The notes under the pieces were generated by a model, which worked only from the letters and a program-made list of their open reading frames with translations, did no database searches and was not told the DNA's origin. The position numbers were made by a program, and so were the translations under genes. Shown here piece after piece: positions 1-8,969 of a stretch of DNA of 64,000 bases; positions within the stretch are counted from its first letter, which is position 1; every line of letters starts with the position of its first letter. This DNA comes from Streptomyces sp. TBY4 (GTDB taxonomy: Bacteria; Actinomycetota; Actinomycetes; Streptomycetales; Streptomycetaceae), in the NCBI RefSeq assembly GCF_024213195.1, contig NZ_JANAVF010000003.1:85420-149419 (forward strand). Direction: 5' to 3'.

Positions 1-1
1 T

Positions 2-529
2 ACGCAGCCCGGCGCCCCGGGGTACCAGCCTCCCGGCGGCTCCACACCGGGAGGAGGCGCGGCCACCCCTCCCGACGGCTCCGGGAACCCGCCCGGCGCG
101 GCCCCCGGCACGAGGCCCCCCAGCGGCCCGGGCGGCACACCCGGTACGCCCGGTACGCCCGGCACTCCGTCGAGCCCGCCCGCGAAGCCCCGCCCGAGCG
201 GTCCGGCGCAGCCCCCGGCCACGCCGGCGAAGCTGAGCATCGGCGCGCCGACCCGTAGCGCCACGGCGGAACGCTGGTGCGAGCAGGTCACGGTGGCGTT
301 CACCAACACCGGCGGTACCGCGGCCCGTTCGGGCACGGTCAGCTTCGCGACGCACATCATCGGCGCGCTGGGCGTCGACTGGGCCACCATCCACTCGACC
401 CAGCCGCTGCCCGCCCCGATCGCGGGCGGCACGACGAAGACGCAGACCTACCGGATCTGCGTCGAGGCCTGGCGCGTGCCGCTGGGCATGCACGTGGAGA
501 CCCAGAAGGTCACTGCCACCTGGAACTGA
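2..529 (+). CDS. C-terminal part of a Pro/Gly-rich protein with an Ig-like tail (5' end outside window)
   Basis: The open frame enters from the left edge and stops at 527-529, giving 175 visible residues. The first 75 or so are low-complexity Gly/Pro/Ala/Thr with a short GTP-type repeat (GTPGTPGTP). The last 95 form a folded, beta-rich segment with two cysteines (ERWCEQVTVAFTNTGG and YRICVEAW), resembling an extracellular Ig/CARDB-like domain. This suggests a surface or membrane-anchored protein whose N-terminal part lies upstream. No catalytic motif is visible and no function is assigned. Confidence 0.7.
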   Translation, partial: TQPGAPGYQPPGGSTPGGGAATPPDGSGNPPGAAPGTRPPSGPGGTPGTPGTPGTPSSPPAKPRPSGPAQPPATPAKLSIGAPTRSATAERWCEQVTVAFTNTGGTAARSGTVSFATHIIGALGVDWATIHSTQPLPAPIAGGTTKTQTYRICVEAWRVPLGMHVETQKVTATWN

Positions 530-542
530 GCCGGCGGCCGGC

Positions 543-782
543 TCAGAGCGCGAGCCAGGCCACCACGGCGATCAGGACCACGGCGCCCAGGCCGACGGCG
601 ATCCACAGGCCCGCGCCCGGGCCCGACTTGCGCGCGGCACGGTTCTGCATGCGCGAACCGGGGACGGCGGGGGCCGCCACCGGCTCGTCGACGAACGCCC
701 GGAACATCTGGGTGCTGCCCGCGGGGTCGTAGTCGCCCTGGGGAGCCTGTGAGTTGTGGTTCGAGTCGTGATTCGCAGCCAT
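543..782 (-). CDS. Small single-span membrane protein, function unknown
   Basis: 79 residues from an ATG. The N-terminal two thirds are polar (NHDSNHNSQ) and the C-terminus is one strong hydrophobic helix (LWIAVGLGAVVLIAVVAWLAL region, about residues 58-79) preceded by basic residues. This suggests a tail-anchored, N-inside topology. It is convergent with the gene ending at 529 and divergent from the marR-type gene, sharing the 120-bp promoter region at 783-901. Family not recognised. Confidence 0.65.
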   Translation of the reverse strand: MAANHDSNHNSQAPQGDYDPAGSTQMFRAFVDEPVAAPAVPGSRMQNRAARKSGPGAGLWIAVGLGAVVLIAVVAWLAL

Positions 783-847
783 GCGCAGGACCCTAGCCGG
801 TTTTCCGATTCCTTTACCGCCCAGCCCCCCGATTCATTTGCCTGTAA

Positions 848-869
848 CAACCATCTGCTTCTATGGTTG
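848..869. promoter_or_regulatory. Inverted repeat, likely MarR operator
   Basis: CAACCAT and ATGGTTG are perfect 7-bp arms separated by 8 bp, lying 32 bp upstream of the marR-type start. The size and place fit an autoregulatory MarR-family operator controlling the regulator-efflux operon. Binding itself is inferred. Confidence 0.5.
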
Positions 870-901
870 CCCGAAGCAACGACATTCGGAGGGGAGTCCC
901 G

Positions 902-1405
902 GTGCCCGAAGCTGCCGTATCCGCCACATCCGCCGGATCTGCCGCACCTGCCGTATCCGCCGGATCTGCCGCGCAGCCGCCCACGCGCTACGCCGAACTG
1001 TCCCGCCAGCTCACCGGCATCGGCGCCGTCAAGCGCGACCTCGCCCGCCTCCTGCCCCCCGACTGCCCGCCCGGTTCGGCAGCCGTGCTCACCGTGCTCG
1101 ACCGGCACGGCGAGATGCGGCTCAGCCGCCTGTCCGAGTACCTGGCCATCGACATCTCCGTGACCAGCCGGCACGTCACGCACACCGCCGACCGCGGCTG
1201 GATCACCCGCGACACCGACCCCGCCGACGCCCGCTGCCGGATCCTGCGCCTGACCCCGGCCGGACGCGCTCTCCTCACCGAGCTCGGCACCCGCCACACC
1301 ACCGCGCTGGAGAAGGCCCTGTCCGACTGGTCCGGCGCGGACGTCGACCACCTCAACATCCTGCTGGCCCGACTCCGGTCGAGCTTCACGCTTCCAGACA
1401 GCTAG
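902..1405 (+). CDS. MarR-family transcriptional regulator
   Basis: 167 residues. The GTG at 902 was chosen over the upstream in-frame ATG at 863 because a GGAGGGGAG ribosome site ends a few bases before it and the earlier start would lie in the operator. The winged helix-turn-helix is visible around residues 55-115 (MRLSRLSEYLAIDISVTSRH followed by a wing with DPADAR). The gene sits 14 bp before a DHA2 efflux pump and is probably co-transcribed with it. MarR proteins of this type usually repress such pumps until a toxic ligand binds. Confidence 0.9.
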   Translation: MPEAAVSATSAGSAAPAVSAGSAAQPPTRYAELSRQLTGIGAVKRDLARLLPPDCPPGSAAVLTVLDRHGEMRLSRLSEYLAIDISVTSRHVTHTADRGWITRDTDPADARCRILRLTPAGRALLTELGTRHTTALEKALSDWSGADVDHLNILLARLRSSFTLPDS

Positions 1406-1419
1406 ACCGAAGGAACCTC

Positions 1420-3027
1420 ATGGCTACGACCACACCCACCGGTGTGCGGGAAGGCGGCCGGCCGGAGACCACGTCCGACGGCGCGCCCATGACGCACCCG
1501 CAGATCATGAAGGCGCTCTCCGGGCTGATGCTCGGCATGTTCGTGGCGATCCTGTCCTCCACGATCGTCTCCAACGCCCTGCCCCAGATCATCGGCGACC
1601 TCGGCGGCACCCAGTCCTCCTACACCTGGGTGGTCACGGCCGCCCTGCTCTCGATGACGGCGTCCACCCCGCTGTGGGGGAAGCTGTCCGACCTCTTCAG
1701 CAAGAAGCTGCTGGTCCAGATATCCCTGGTGATCTACGTCCTCGGCTCGATGGTCGCGGGCATGTCCCAGAACACCGGCATGCTCATCGCCTGCCGCGTG
1801 GTCCAGGGCATCGGCGTCGGCGGGCTCTCCGCACTCGCCCAGATCGTCATGGCCGCGATGATCTCCCCGCGCGAACGCGGCCGGTACAGCGGCTACCTCG
1901 GCGCCGTCTTCGCCGTCGCCACCGTCGGCGGTCCGCTGCTCGGCGGGGTCATCACCGACACGAGCTGGCTCGGCTGGCGCTGGTGCTTCTACGTCGGCAT
2001 CCCGTTCGCCGTCATCGCCCTGATCGTGCTCCAGCGCACCCTGCACCTGCCCGTCGTCCGCCGCGAGGTCAAGGTCGACTGGCTCGGCGCCTTCCTGATC
2101 AGCGGCTCCGTCTCGCTCCTGCTGATCTGGGTGACCCAGGCCGGCGGCTCGTACGACTGGATCTCCTGGCAGACCTGGACGATGACCGGCGGCGCGCTCG
2201 TGCTCGGCCTGCTCTTCGTCCTCGTCGAGTCCCGGGCGAGCGACCCGATCATTCCGCTGCGCCTCTTCCGCAACAAGACCATCAGCCTCGCCTCGGCGGC
2301 CTCGCTCTTCGTCGGCGTCGCCATGTTCTCGGGCACCGTGTTTTTCAGCCAGTTCTTCCAGCTGGCCCGCGGCGAGTCCCCGACGATGTCCGGAATCCTC
2401 ACGATTCCGATGATCGGCGGGCTCTTCGTCTCCTCCACCCTTTCCGGTCAGGTGATCACCAAGACCGGCAAGTGGAAGGCCTGGCTCGTCTCCGGCGGTG
2501 TGCTCCTGACGGCCGGACTCGGCCTGCTGGGCACCCTGCGGTACGACACCCCGTACTGGCACATCGCGATCTTCATGGCGCTGACCGGCCTCGGCCTCGG
2601 CATGATGATGCAGAACCTGGTCCTCGCCGCCCAGAACCAGGTGGCCCCCGAGGACCTCGGCGCCGCCAGCTCGGTCGTCACCTTCTTCCGCTCGCTCGGC
2701 GGCGCGATGGGCGTCTCCGCCCTCGGCGCGGTCATGGCCAACCGGGTCACCCACTACGTCCAGGACGGTCTCGCCGCACTGGGCCCGAAGGCGGCGGCCC
2801 TGGGCCACGGCGGCACCGGCGGGGGCGGGATCCCCGACCTCGGCAAGCTGCCCGAGCCCTTCCGCACGGTCATCGAGTCCGCGTACGGGCACGGCGTCGG
2901 CGACGTCTTCCTCTACGCCGCCCCCACCGCGCTGCTCGCGCTGGTGCTGGTGGTGTTCATCAAGGAGGTCGCCCTGAGGTCGAAGCCCGCGGCCCACGAG
3001 CCGGCCGCCGCCTCCCCGGCGGAGTAG
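1420..3027 (+). CDS. DHA2-family MFS multidrug transporter (14 TM, EmrB/QacA type)
   Basis: 535 residues from ATG 1420 with AAGGAA upstream. The N-terminal 35 residues are polar and a long series of hydrophobic helices follows. DHA2 signatures include ALPQIIGDLGG after helix 1, the WGKLSDLFSKK A-like loop, and the helix-4/5 motif CRVVQGIGVGG followed by GPLLGGVI (motif C). Length and helix count fit proton-driven drug export at the cell membrane. The gene follows a MarR regulator in the same operon. Substrate cannot be predicted. Confidence 0.93.
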   Translation: MATTTPTGVREGGRPETTSDGAPMTHPQIMKALSGLMLGMFVAILSSTIVSNALPQIIGDLGGTQSSYTWVVTAALLSMTASTPLWGKLSDLFSKKLLVQISLVIYVLGSMVAGMSQNTGMLIACRVVQGIGVGGLSALAQIVMAAMISPRERGRYSGYLGAVFAVATVGGPLLGGVITDTSWLGWRWCFYVGIPFAVIALIVLQRTLHLPVVRREVKVDWLGAFLISGSVSLLLIWVTQAGGSYDWISWQTWTMTGGALVLGLLFVLVESRASDPIIPLRLFRNKTISLASAASLFVGVAMFSGTVFFSQFFQLARGESPTMSGILTIPMIGGLFVSSTLSGQVITKTGKWKAWLVSGGVLLTAGLGLLGTLRYDTPYWHIAIFMALTGLGLGMMMQNLVLAAQNQVAPEDLGAASSVVTFFRSLGGAMGVSALGAVMANRVTHYVQDGLAALGPKAAALGHGGTGGGGIPDLGKLPEPFRTVIESAYGHGVGDVFLYAAPTALLALVLVVFIKEVALRSKPAAHEPAAASPAE

Positions 3028-3036
3028 CCGCAGGGC

Positions 3037-3702
3037 CTACGGGGCTTCGGGCGCGGCGGGGGCCGCGGCGGCGGTGCGCCCGGTGTGGGCCTGGATGCCG
3101 GCGATCAGGACGTCGAGCGCGAGGCAGAACTCCCCCTCGGGCGGCCGCCGGACCGTGCCCCCGCAGCCGTGCAGGAACTGGGAGACGGCCAGCCGGGCCC
3201 CGCAGCGGGTGGCGTCCGGCAGGCCCGTGGCGTCCAGCAGCCGGTGCAGGGCGGCGTCGAAGGCCCGCGCGTGCGGGCCGATGTTCGGGTAGGCGGCGGT
3301 GAGCGGAGCCACCCACGGGTGGTCCACGAGCAGCCTGCGGTAGCCCCGGGCCAGCGAGCGGAGCCGGCCGGGCCAGCCCTCCGCGGGCGGCCCGGCCGGC
3401 TCCTGCTCTTCGCCCAGCTCGCCCAGCTCGCCCAGGGCGCTGTCCAGGGCGAGTTCGAGCAGATCGTGCTTGGTGTCGACGTACCAGTACAGGGACATCG
3501 CCGTCACCCCGAGCGCGGCGGCGAGCCGCCTCATGGAGAACCTGGCCAGCCCCTCGGCGTCCAGCAGCCGCACGGCCGCGGCCGTGATCCGCTCCCGGTC
3601 GAGTCCGGCGGGGGCCTCGCTGCGCCGCCGGGCGGGTGCGGCCTGACTCCCGGCCAGCCAGACGCTGGTCCGGGCCGTGCCGGAATCGGCCGGGGTGACC
3701 AT
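3037..3702 (-). CDS. TetR/AcrR-family transcriptional regulator
   Basis: 221 residues. The N-terminal HTH runs about residues 33-80 (DRERITAAAVRLLDAEGLARFSMRRLA, then VTAMSLYWYVDTKHDLL), as in TetR proteins with the TetR_C_1-type ligand domain that fills the rest. ATG 3702 has GAGGAGG eight bases upstream. It converges on the MFS pump with only 9 bp between the stop codons and is divergent from nothing nearby. It may regulate that pump or the downstream glycosyltransferase operon; the target is unproven. Confidence 0.88.
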   Translation of the reverse strand: MVTPADSGTARTSVWLAGSQAAPARRRSEAPAGLDRERITAAAVRLLDAEGLARFSMRRLAAALGVTAMSLYWYVDTKHDLLELALDSALGELGELGEEQEPAGPPAEGWPGRLRSLARGYRRLLVDHPWVAPLTAAYPNIGPHARAFDAALHRLLDATGLPDATRCGARLAVSQFLHGCGGTVRRPPEGEFCLALDVLIAGIQAHTGRTAAAAPAAPEAP

Positions 3703-3815
3703 GGAGGCGTCCTCCTCACGCGTGCGGGACCGGCCCGGAATGCCCGGTCCGCCCCCTTGATGCTAGGGGGTGGACCGGGGGTTCCGGCGGGGTTCCGACC
3801 GGCGTCCGGCTGGTT

Positions 3816-6077
3816 TCAGGAGGCCGTGGACGCCTCGGAGACCGGCGCGGTCAGGTCGTAGAAGGTGGCTCCGCCGATGGTGGTGGCCTTGAAGTTGGCC
3901 TGGACCCACGTCTGGATGGAGCTGCTCACCCCTCCTCCGGGGCCGCCCCCGCCACGGGCCGCCGCTGTGCCGTTCTCGGTCTCGCCGCCGGCGCCCGCGC
4001 CGCCGCTCTGGCCGATGAAGTAGTGGATCTTCCCGGCGCTGACGTACTCCTTGAACTGCTCCAGGGTGGGAGAGGGGTCGCTGCCGTTGAAGCCGCCGAG
4101 GGCCATCACCGGCCGCTCCGAAGCCAGCTGGTAACTCGCCGCGTTCTGCGAGCCGACGGCCGCCGCCGCCCACGTGTACCGGTCCGCGTCGGCGCGCAGC
4201 GCGGCCGTCGCCTCGGCACTGGCCTTCGTCCCGTTCAGCAGGCCGCCCATGCCGCCTCCGCCCATGCCTCCCCCGCCCGGACCGCCGCCGGCCGGACCGC
4301 CGCCGGCGCGGGCCGTCCGGCCGCCGTCGGTGGTGCCGTCGGCGCCGGGGACCTGGGTGCTGCCGCCCGCCTGCTGGCCCGGTGTCTGGCCTCCGGGGGC
4401 CGCTCCGCCCGGGGGCGTGCCCTGCGGTGCGGTTCCGCCGCCGCCGGGCATCCCGCCGCCGGGCATTGCGCCCCCGCCCGGCAGCTCGGAGCCCCGCATC
4501 ATCCCGCCGGGGCCGCCGCGGCCTCCCGCGACCGCGGGGCCCGCCGTGACGATGGAGCCCGTGTGCGGGGTGGTCACCGTGGTCAGGCAGTACGCGAGGG
4601 GTCCGGCCAGGGCCACGCCCAGGCCGACTGCCGCCACGCCGAGTGCGGTACGGCGGCCCAGCCGCGCGGTGAACGGCAGCAGCAGGGCGGTGCCGAGTCC
4701 GGCAGTGAGGATCAACCAGCGCAACCACGGCACGTACTCCGCGGAGCGTCCGAGCAGCACGAACGCCCAGTACGACGTGAGTACGAGGGTCCCCGAGAGC
4801 GTGAGGGAGGCGGCCCGGCTGCCCCGCTCCTCCCAGAGGACGGCGATGCCCATGCCGACCAGGGCGGCCACGTAGGGGGCCAGGGCGACGGTGTAGTACT
4901 CGTGGAAGATGCCCTGCATGAAGCTGAAGACCACCGCGGTGATCAGCAGCGCACCGCCCCAGGCGAGGAAGGCCGCGCGGGCCATGCCCTCCAGGCTGTC
5001 GGTGGTCCGGCGGGCCCGCCAGGTGACCACGAGGCCCGCGACCAGCAGGATCAGCGCGGCGGGCAGCAGCCAGCCGATCTGGCCGCCGATGTTGGAGGAG
5101 AACAGCCGGTCGATGCCGGTCTCTCCCCAGCTCATGCCGCCTCCGCCACCGCCACCGGGGCCGCCACCACCGGCGGCTCCTTCGACGGCCGCGCGGCCTC
5201 CGCCTCCGACGCTGCCGGTCTCCTCGCCGTTGAGCCGGCCGAGGCCGTTGTAGCCGAGGGTCAGCTCCAGGAAGGAGTTGGTCTGCGAGCCCCCGATGTA
5301 CGGGCGGGAGGCGGCGGGCCACAGTTCGACGACCGCCACCCACCAGCCGCCGGCCAGCACCATCGCCAGCGTGGAGAGCAGCAGTTGCCCGAGGCGCCTG
5401 CGCAGCCGGGTCGGCGCGCAGACCGCGTACAGCAGGGCGAGGGGCGGCAGGATGACGAAGGCCTGCAGGGTCTTGGTCAGGAAGGCGAAGCCGACCGCGA
5501 CCCCGGCCCAGACGAGCCACTTGGTGTGCGCCCCGTCCAGGGCCCGGAGCACGCAGTACACGGTGACGGTCATCAGCAGCGTCAGCAGCGCGTCGGGGTT
5601 GTTGAAGCGGAACATCAGCGCGGCCACGGGCGTGAGCGCGAAGACGGCTCCGCTGATCAGGGCCGCGGCCGGGCCGAACTGACGGCGTACGGCGGCGTAG
5701 AGCACGGCGGTCGTGCCGACGCCCATCAGGGCCTGCGGGACCAGGATCTGCCAGGCACCGAGACCGAAGAGCCGGACGGACAGCATCATGGGCCACAGCG
5801 CGGCCGGCGGCTTGTCGACGGTGATGGAGTTGCCGGCGTCGGAGGAGCCGAAGAAGAAGGCCTTCCAGCTCTCACTGCCCGCCTGGACCGCGGCGGAGTA
5901 GAAGGAGTTGGCGTAGCCGGAGGCCCCCAGGTCCCACAGCAGCAGGACGGCGGTGGCGAGGAGCAGCCCGAGGAAGGCGGGGCGTTCCCAGCCGGGCCGC
6001 GCGGCGTGCGCCCGGGTCGCCCGGTGGGACGGGGCGGCCGGGGAGGGCGGATGGAGCGGTAGTGCTGCCGTCGTCAT
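3816..6077 (-). CDS. GT39-family (ArnT/PMT-like) membrane glycosyltransferase
   Basis: 753 residues from the ATG whose A overlaps the upstream stop (TGATG). The first luminal loop carries the aromatic/acidic segment of the family, with VDKPPAALW about residue 85. About ten further hydrophobic helices follow to near residue 500. Two Gly-rich insertions interrupt it, near residues 285-320 and about 520-615. Such enzymes transfer a sugar from a polyprenyl phosphate at the outer membrane face. The coupled GT2 enzyme upstream plausibly makes that donor. Acceptor unknown. Confidence 0.88.
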   Translation of the reverse strand: MTTAALPLHPPSPAAPSHRATRAHAARPGWERPAFLGLLLATAVLLLWDLGASGYANSFYSAAVQAGSESWKAFFFGSSDAGNSITVDKPPAALWPMMLSVRLFGLGAWQILVPQALMGVGTTAVLYAAVRRQFGPAAALISGAVFALTPVAALMFRFNNPDALLTLLMTVTVYCVLRALDGAHTKWLVWAGVAVGFAFLTKTLQAFVILPPLALLYAVCAPTRLRRRLGQLLLSTLAMVLAGGWWVAVVELWPAASRPYIGGSQTNSFLELTLGYNGLGRLNGEETGSVGGGGRAAVEGAAGGGGPGGGGGGGMSWGETGIDRLFSSNIGGQIGWLLPAALILLVAGLVVTWRARRTTDSLEGMARAAFLAWGGALLITAVVFSFMQGIFHEYYTVALAPYVAALVGMGIAVLWEERGSRAASLTLSGTLVLTSYWAFVLLGRSAEYVPWLRWLILTAGLGTALLLPFTARLGRRTALGVAAVGLGVALAGPLAYCLTTVTTPHTGSIVTAGPAVAGGRGGPGGMMRGSELPGGGAMPGGGMPGGGGTAPQGTPPGGAAPGGQTPGQQAGGSTQVPGADGTTDGGRTARAGGGPAGGGPGGGGMGGGGMGGLLNGTKASAEATAALRADADRYTWAAAAVGSQNAASYQLASERPVMALGGFNGSDPSPTLEQFKEYVSAGKIHYFIGQSGGAGAGGETENGTAAARGGGGPGGGVSSSIQTWVQANFKATTIGGATFYDLTAPVSEASTAS

Positions 6078-7342
6078 CAGGAGTGGTCCTTCGCGGGAGT
6101 GGTGCGCCGTTCGGGGAAGACCCAGGCGCGGAAAAGCAGGAACCGCAGCACGGTGGCGGCGAGGTTGGCGGTGATCAGGACGGCCAGCTCGGTGCTGTGC
6201 CCCGGCTCGGCGTTGGCGGCCCCGAGGGCGGCGAGCGATCCGCTGGTCAGGGCCAGTCCGATGGCGAACACCACGAGCCCCTGGGCCTGGTGGCGCACGG
6301 CGCGGGCCCGGCCCCGGACGCCGAAGGTGAGCCGGCGGTTGGCGGCGGTGTTGGCGACGGCGGAGAGCAGCAGCGCGGCGGCGTTGGCGAGCTGGGGGCC
6401 GGCGGCGGTCCGGGCCGCGGAGTAGAGGAGCAGGTAGAGGAGGGTGGACAGGACGCCGACCGCGCAGAAGCCCAGGAGCTGGCGGGCCAGCCCGCGCGGT
6501 ACGCCGGGCAGGGCGGTGCGGTCGCGCGGGTCGTCCCCGAAGGGGCGGGCCAGCCGGTCCAGCGGCAGCGCGCCGACGGCCAGTGCCCTGCCCACCCGCC
6601 AGACGCCCTTGAGGTCCTCGGCTGCGGTACGGGCGATGTGCACGGTGGAATCGGGGTCGTCGATCCAGTCCACCGGGACCTCGTGGATCCTGAGCCCGGC
6701 CCGCTCGGCGAGGACCAGCAGCTCGGTGTCGAAGAACCAGCCGGAGTCCTCCACGAGCGGCAGCAGCCGGGTCGCGACCTCGCGCCGGATCGCCTTGAAG
6801 CCGCACTGGGCGTCGCTGAAGCGGGCGGAGAGCGAGGAGCGCAGGAGCAGGTTGTAGGCGCGGGAGATGAACTCCCGCTTCGCTCCCCGGACCACCCGCG
6901 AGGAGCGGGCCAGGCGGGTGCCGATGGCGAGGTCGGAGTGGCCGGAGATCAGCGGGGCGACCAGCGGCAGCAGGGCGTTGAGGTCGGTGGAGAGGTCCAC
7001 GTCCATGTACGCGAGGACGGGTGCTTCCGAGTCGCCCCACACGGTGCGCAGGGCCCGGCCGCGGCCCTTCTGCTCCAGCCGGGTGCTGCGTACCCCGGCC
7101 ACGGAGGCGGCTAGGGCGGCCGCGACCTCGGGGGTGCGGTCGGTGCTGGCGTTGTCGGCGATGGTGATGCGGAAGGGGTACGGGAAGGTGCGGGTGAGGT
7201 GCTCGTGCAGCCTGCGCACGCAGGGGCCGAGGTCCGTCTCCTCGTTGAAGACCGGGATCACCACGTCGAGGACGGGCTCACCCGGTACGGGCGCGAGGGG
7301 CGCCCGTACCGGGAGCGCTCCGGGAGAGGTGTCGGTAGGCAT
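6077..7342 (-). CDS. Bifunctional GT2 glycosyltransferase / GtrA-like membrane protein
   Basis: 421 residues. ATG 7342 was chosen because GGGAGGG precedes it. The N-terminal GT2 domain (about 20-270) has VIPVFNEE, ADNASTD and the YMDVDLSTD donor-binding segment, as in polyprenyl-phosphate sugar synthases. The C-terminal 130 residues contain four hydrophobic helices of GtrA type. The stop overlaps the GT39 start by one base, so the two are translationally coupled. Together they suggest donor-lipid synthesis and flipping followed by extracytoplasmic glycosylation. Confidence 0.9.
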   Translation of the reverse strand: MPTDTSPGALPVRAPLAPVPGEPVLDVVIPVFNEETDLGPCVRRLHEHLTRTFPYPFRITIADNASTDRTPEVAAALAASVAGVRSTRLEQKGRGRALRTVWGDSEAPVLAYMDVDLSTDLNALLPLVAPLISGHSDLAIGTRLARSSRVVRGAKREFISRAYNLLLRSSLSARFSDAQCGFKAIRREVATRLLPLVEDSGWFFDTELLVLAERAGLRIHEVPVDWIDDPDSTVHIARTAAEDLKGVWRVGRALAVGALPLDRLARPFGDDPRDRTALPGVPRGLARQLLGFCAVGVLSTLLYLLLYSAARTAAGPQLANAAALLLSAVANTAANRRLTFGVRGRARAVRHQAQGLVVFAIGLALTSGSLAALGAANAEPGHSTELAVLITANLAATVLRFLLFRAWVFPERRTTPAKDHS

Positions 7343-7367
7343 GCTCCGACCCTCCCGGGCCGGGCTG

Positions 7368-8969
7368 TCACCGCTGTGTGCTGACCCTGTGGCCCGTCTG
7401 TGAGTGCGGCTGTACCGGGAGAGCGGCAGCGGAGTCGGCGAGGGGCAGCAGGACCTCGAAGGAGGTGTGGCCGGGGGTGCTGCTGACTCCGACCTGACCG
7501 CCGTGGGCCGAGATGACGGCGGACACGATGGCCAGGCCGAGGCCGGTGGAGCCCGCGGAGCGGGACCGGGAGGCGTCGCCGCGTGCGAAGCGCTCGAAGA
7601 CATGGGGCAGCAGTTCGGGCGGGATACCGGGGCCGTCGTCCTCGATCCGGAGCCGGACGGCGGATGTTTCACGTGAAACATGAGCCGTGACCGTGGTGCC
7701 GGGCGGGGTGTGCGTCCGGGCGTTGGCCAGCAGGTTCACCAGTACCTGCTGGATCCTGGCCGGGTCGGCGTGGACGGGCGCGGGCTCGTCGGGGAGTTCC
7801 AGGCGCCAGTGGTGGTCGTGGCCGGCGGCCCGGGCGTCGCTGACGGCGTCCACGACCAGCGGGGCCAGATCGGTGTCGCAGGTGGACAGCGGGCGGCCCG
7901 CGTCGAGCCGGGCCAGCAGCAGCAGGTCCTCCACCAGCCCGGTCATACGGGTGGCTTCGGACTCGATCCGCCCCAGGGCGTGCCGGGTGTCGGGGCCCTG
8001 CTCCTCGCGGCCCCGGCGGGTCAGTTCGGCGTAGCCGCGGATCGAGGCCAGCGGGGTGCGCAGCTCGTGACTGGCGTCGGCGACGAACTGCCGGACCCGG
8101 GTCTCGCTCTGCTGGCGTGCGGTCAGGGCCGAGGAGACGTGGCCCAGCATCCTGTTGAGGGCGGCGCCGACCTGCCCCACCTCCGTCCGGGGGTCGGCCT
8201 CGGCGTCGGGGACCCGCTCGTGGAGGGCGGGTTCCCCGCTGTGCAGGGTGAGTTCGGAGACCCGGGTGGCGGTGGCGGCGACCCGGCTCAGCGGGCGCAG
8301 GGCGACGGCGACCAGGGCCTGTCCGGCGAGGGAGGCCGCGATCAGCCCGGCGAGGGTGACGAAGACCTCCACCGCGATCAGGGTGTGCACGGTGGAGTCG
8401 ACCTCGGAGAGCGGGAAGCCGAGCACGATGCCCGCGTCGGGCGAGGTGAGCACCCGGTAGGCGCCGAGGCCGGGCAGGTACAGCTCGACGGGGTTGCCCG
8501 GACGGCCGTGGGCCTCCTTGCGGGCAGCCCCGGCGAGGACGGATGCCTGCTCCGCGGTGAGGGGCGGATACCCGCCGGACCAGGACCCGGCTCCGGCCCC
8601 GGAGCCACCGAAGCCGACGGCGTCGGCGCTGCGCTCGCTGCGCACGCTGTCGACGACCTTCCCGGCGGCGTCGAGCCGGACCCCGGTGGCCCCCAACGGG
8701 GATCCGGGGCCCAGGACCACGCCGAGCTTGTTCTCCCGGGCGGGCTTGCCCGGCGCGCCGGGCCGGCTCGCCACCTCCACGGAGACGCGCAGCTGTTCGT
8801 CGACCTTGTCGGTCAGGTACGAGCGCAGCGCGACGGTGGTGACGGTGCTGATGGCCGCGCCGACGACGGCGATGAGGGCCACCGCCGAGACGACGAGCCG
8901 GGTCCGCAGCGACCAGGGCCGCCGGCTCCGGCCCGCGCGGCGGGGCGGCCGGGTCTCGCCGTCCGCCAC
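7368..8969 (-). CDS. Two-component sensor histidine kinase
   Basis: 533 residues from GTG 8969, overlapping the response-regulator stop by one base (TAGTG). There is a TM helix at about 20-45, an extracytoplasmic sensor of about 150 residues, and a second TM near 190-220. HAMP follows, then a DHp domain with the phospho-acceptor His301 in SHELRTPL. The ATPase domain has LVNLLANA, DDGPGIP and GLGLAIV boxes. All catalytic boxes are intact. A parS site lies inside the coding sequence. The 25-bp gap to the GT2 gene suggests the kinase pair and glycosyltransferases form one operon. Confidence 0.94.
   Translation of the reverse strand: MADGETRPPRRAGRSRRPWSLRTRLVVSAVALIAVVGAAISTVTTVALRSYLTDKVDEQLRVSVEVASRPGAPGKPARENKLGVVLGPGSPLGATGVRLDAAGKVVDSVRSERSADAVGFGGSGAGAGSWSGGYPPLTAEQASVLAGAARKEAHGRPGNPVELYLPGLGAYRVLTSPDAGIVLGFPLSEVDSTVHTLIAVEVFVTLAGLIAASLAGQALVAVALRPLSRVAATATRVSELTLHSGEPALHERVPDAEADPRTEVGQVGAALNRMLGHVSSALTARQQSETRVRQFVADASHELRTPLASIRGYAELTRRGREEQGPDTRHALGRIESEATRMTGLVEDLLLLARLDAGRPLSTCDTDLAPLVVDAVSDARAAGHDHHWRLELPDEPAPVHADPARIQQVLVNLLANARTHTPPGTTVTAHVSRETSAVRLRIEDDGPGIPPELLPHVFERFARGDASRSRSAGSTGLGLAIVSAVISAHGGQVGVSSTPGHTSFEVLLPLADSAAALPVQPHSQTGHRVSTQR
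7665..7680. promoter_or_regulatory. parS: parS site (ParB binding), inside the histidine kinase gene
   Basis: Exact 16-bp palindrome TGTTTCACGTGAAACA, the ParB/Spo0J site of Streptomyces. It is translated here as part of the kinase without disturbing the frame (VSRET). Confidence 0.9.

Noticed and set aside
863..901. Upstream ATG start for the MarR gene
   Set aside because: It lies inside the inverted repeat, and the GGAGGGGAG site serves the GTG at 902.
1402..2997. 531-residue minus-strand open frame opposite the MFS transporter
   Set aside because: Its translation is Asp/Glu/His/Gly-rich shadow sequence of high-GC codons, while the plus strand gives a clear 14-TM transporter.
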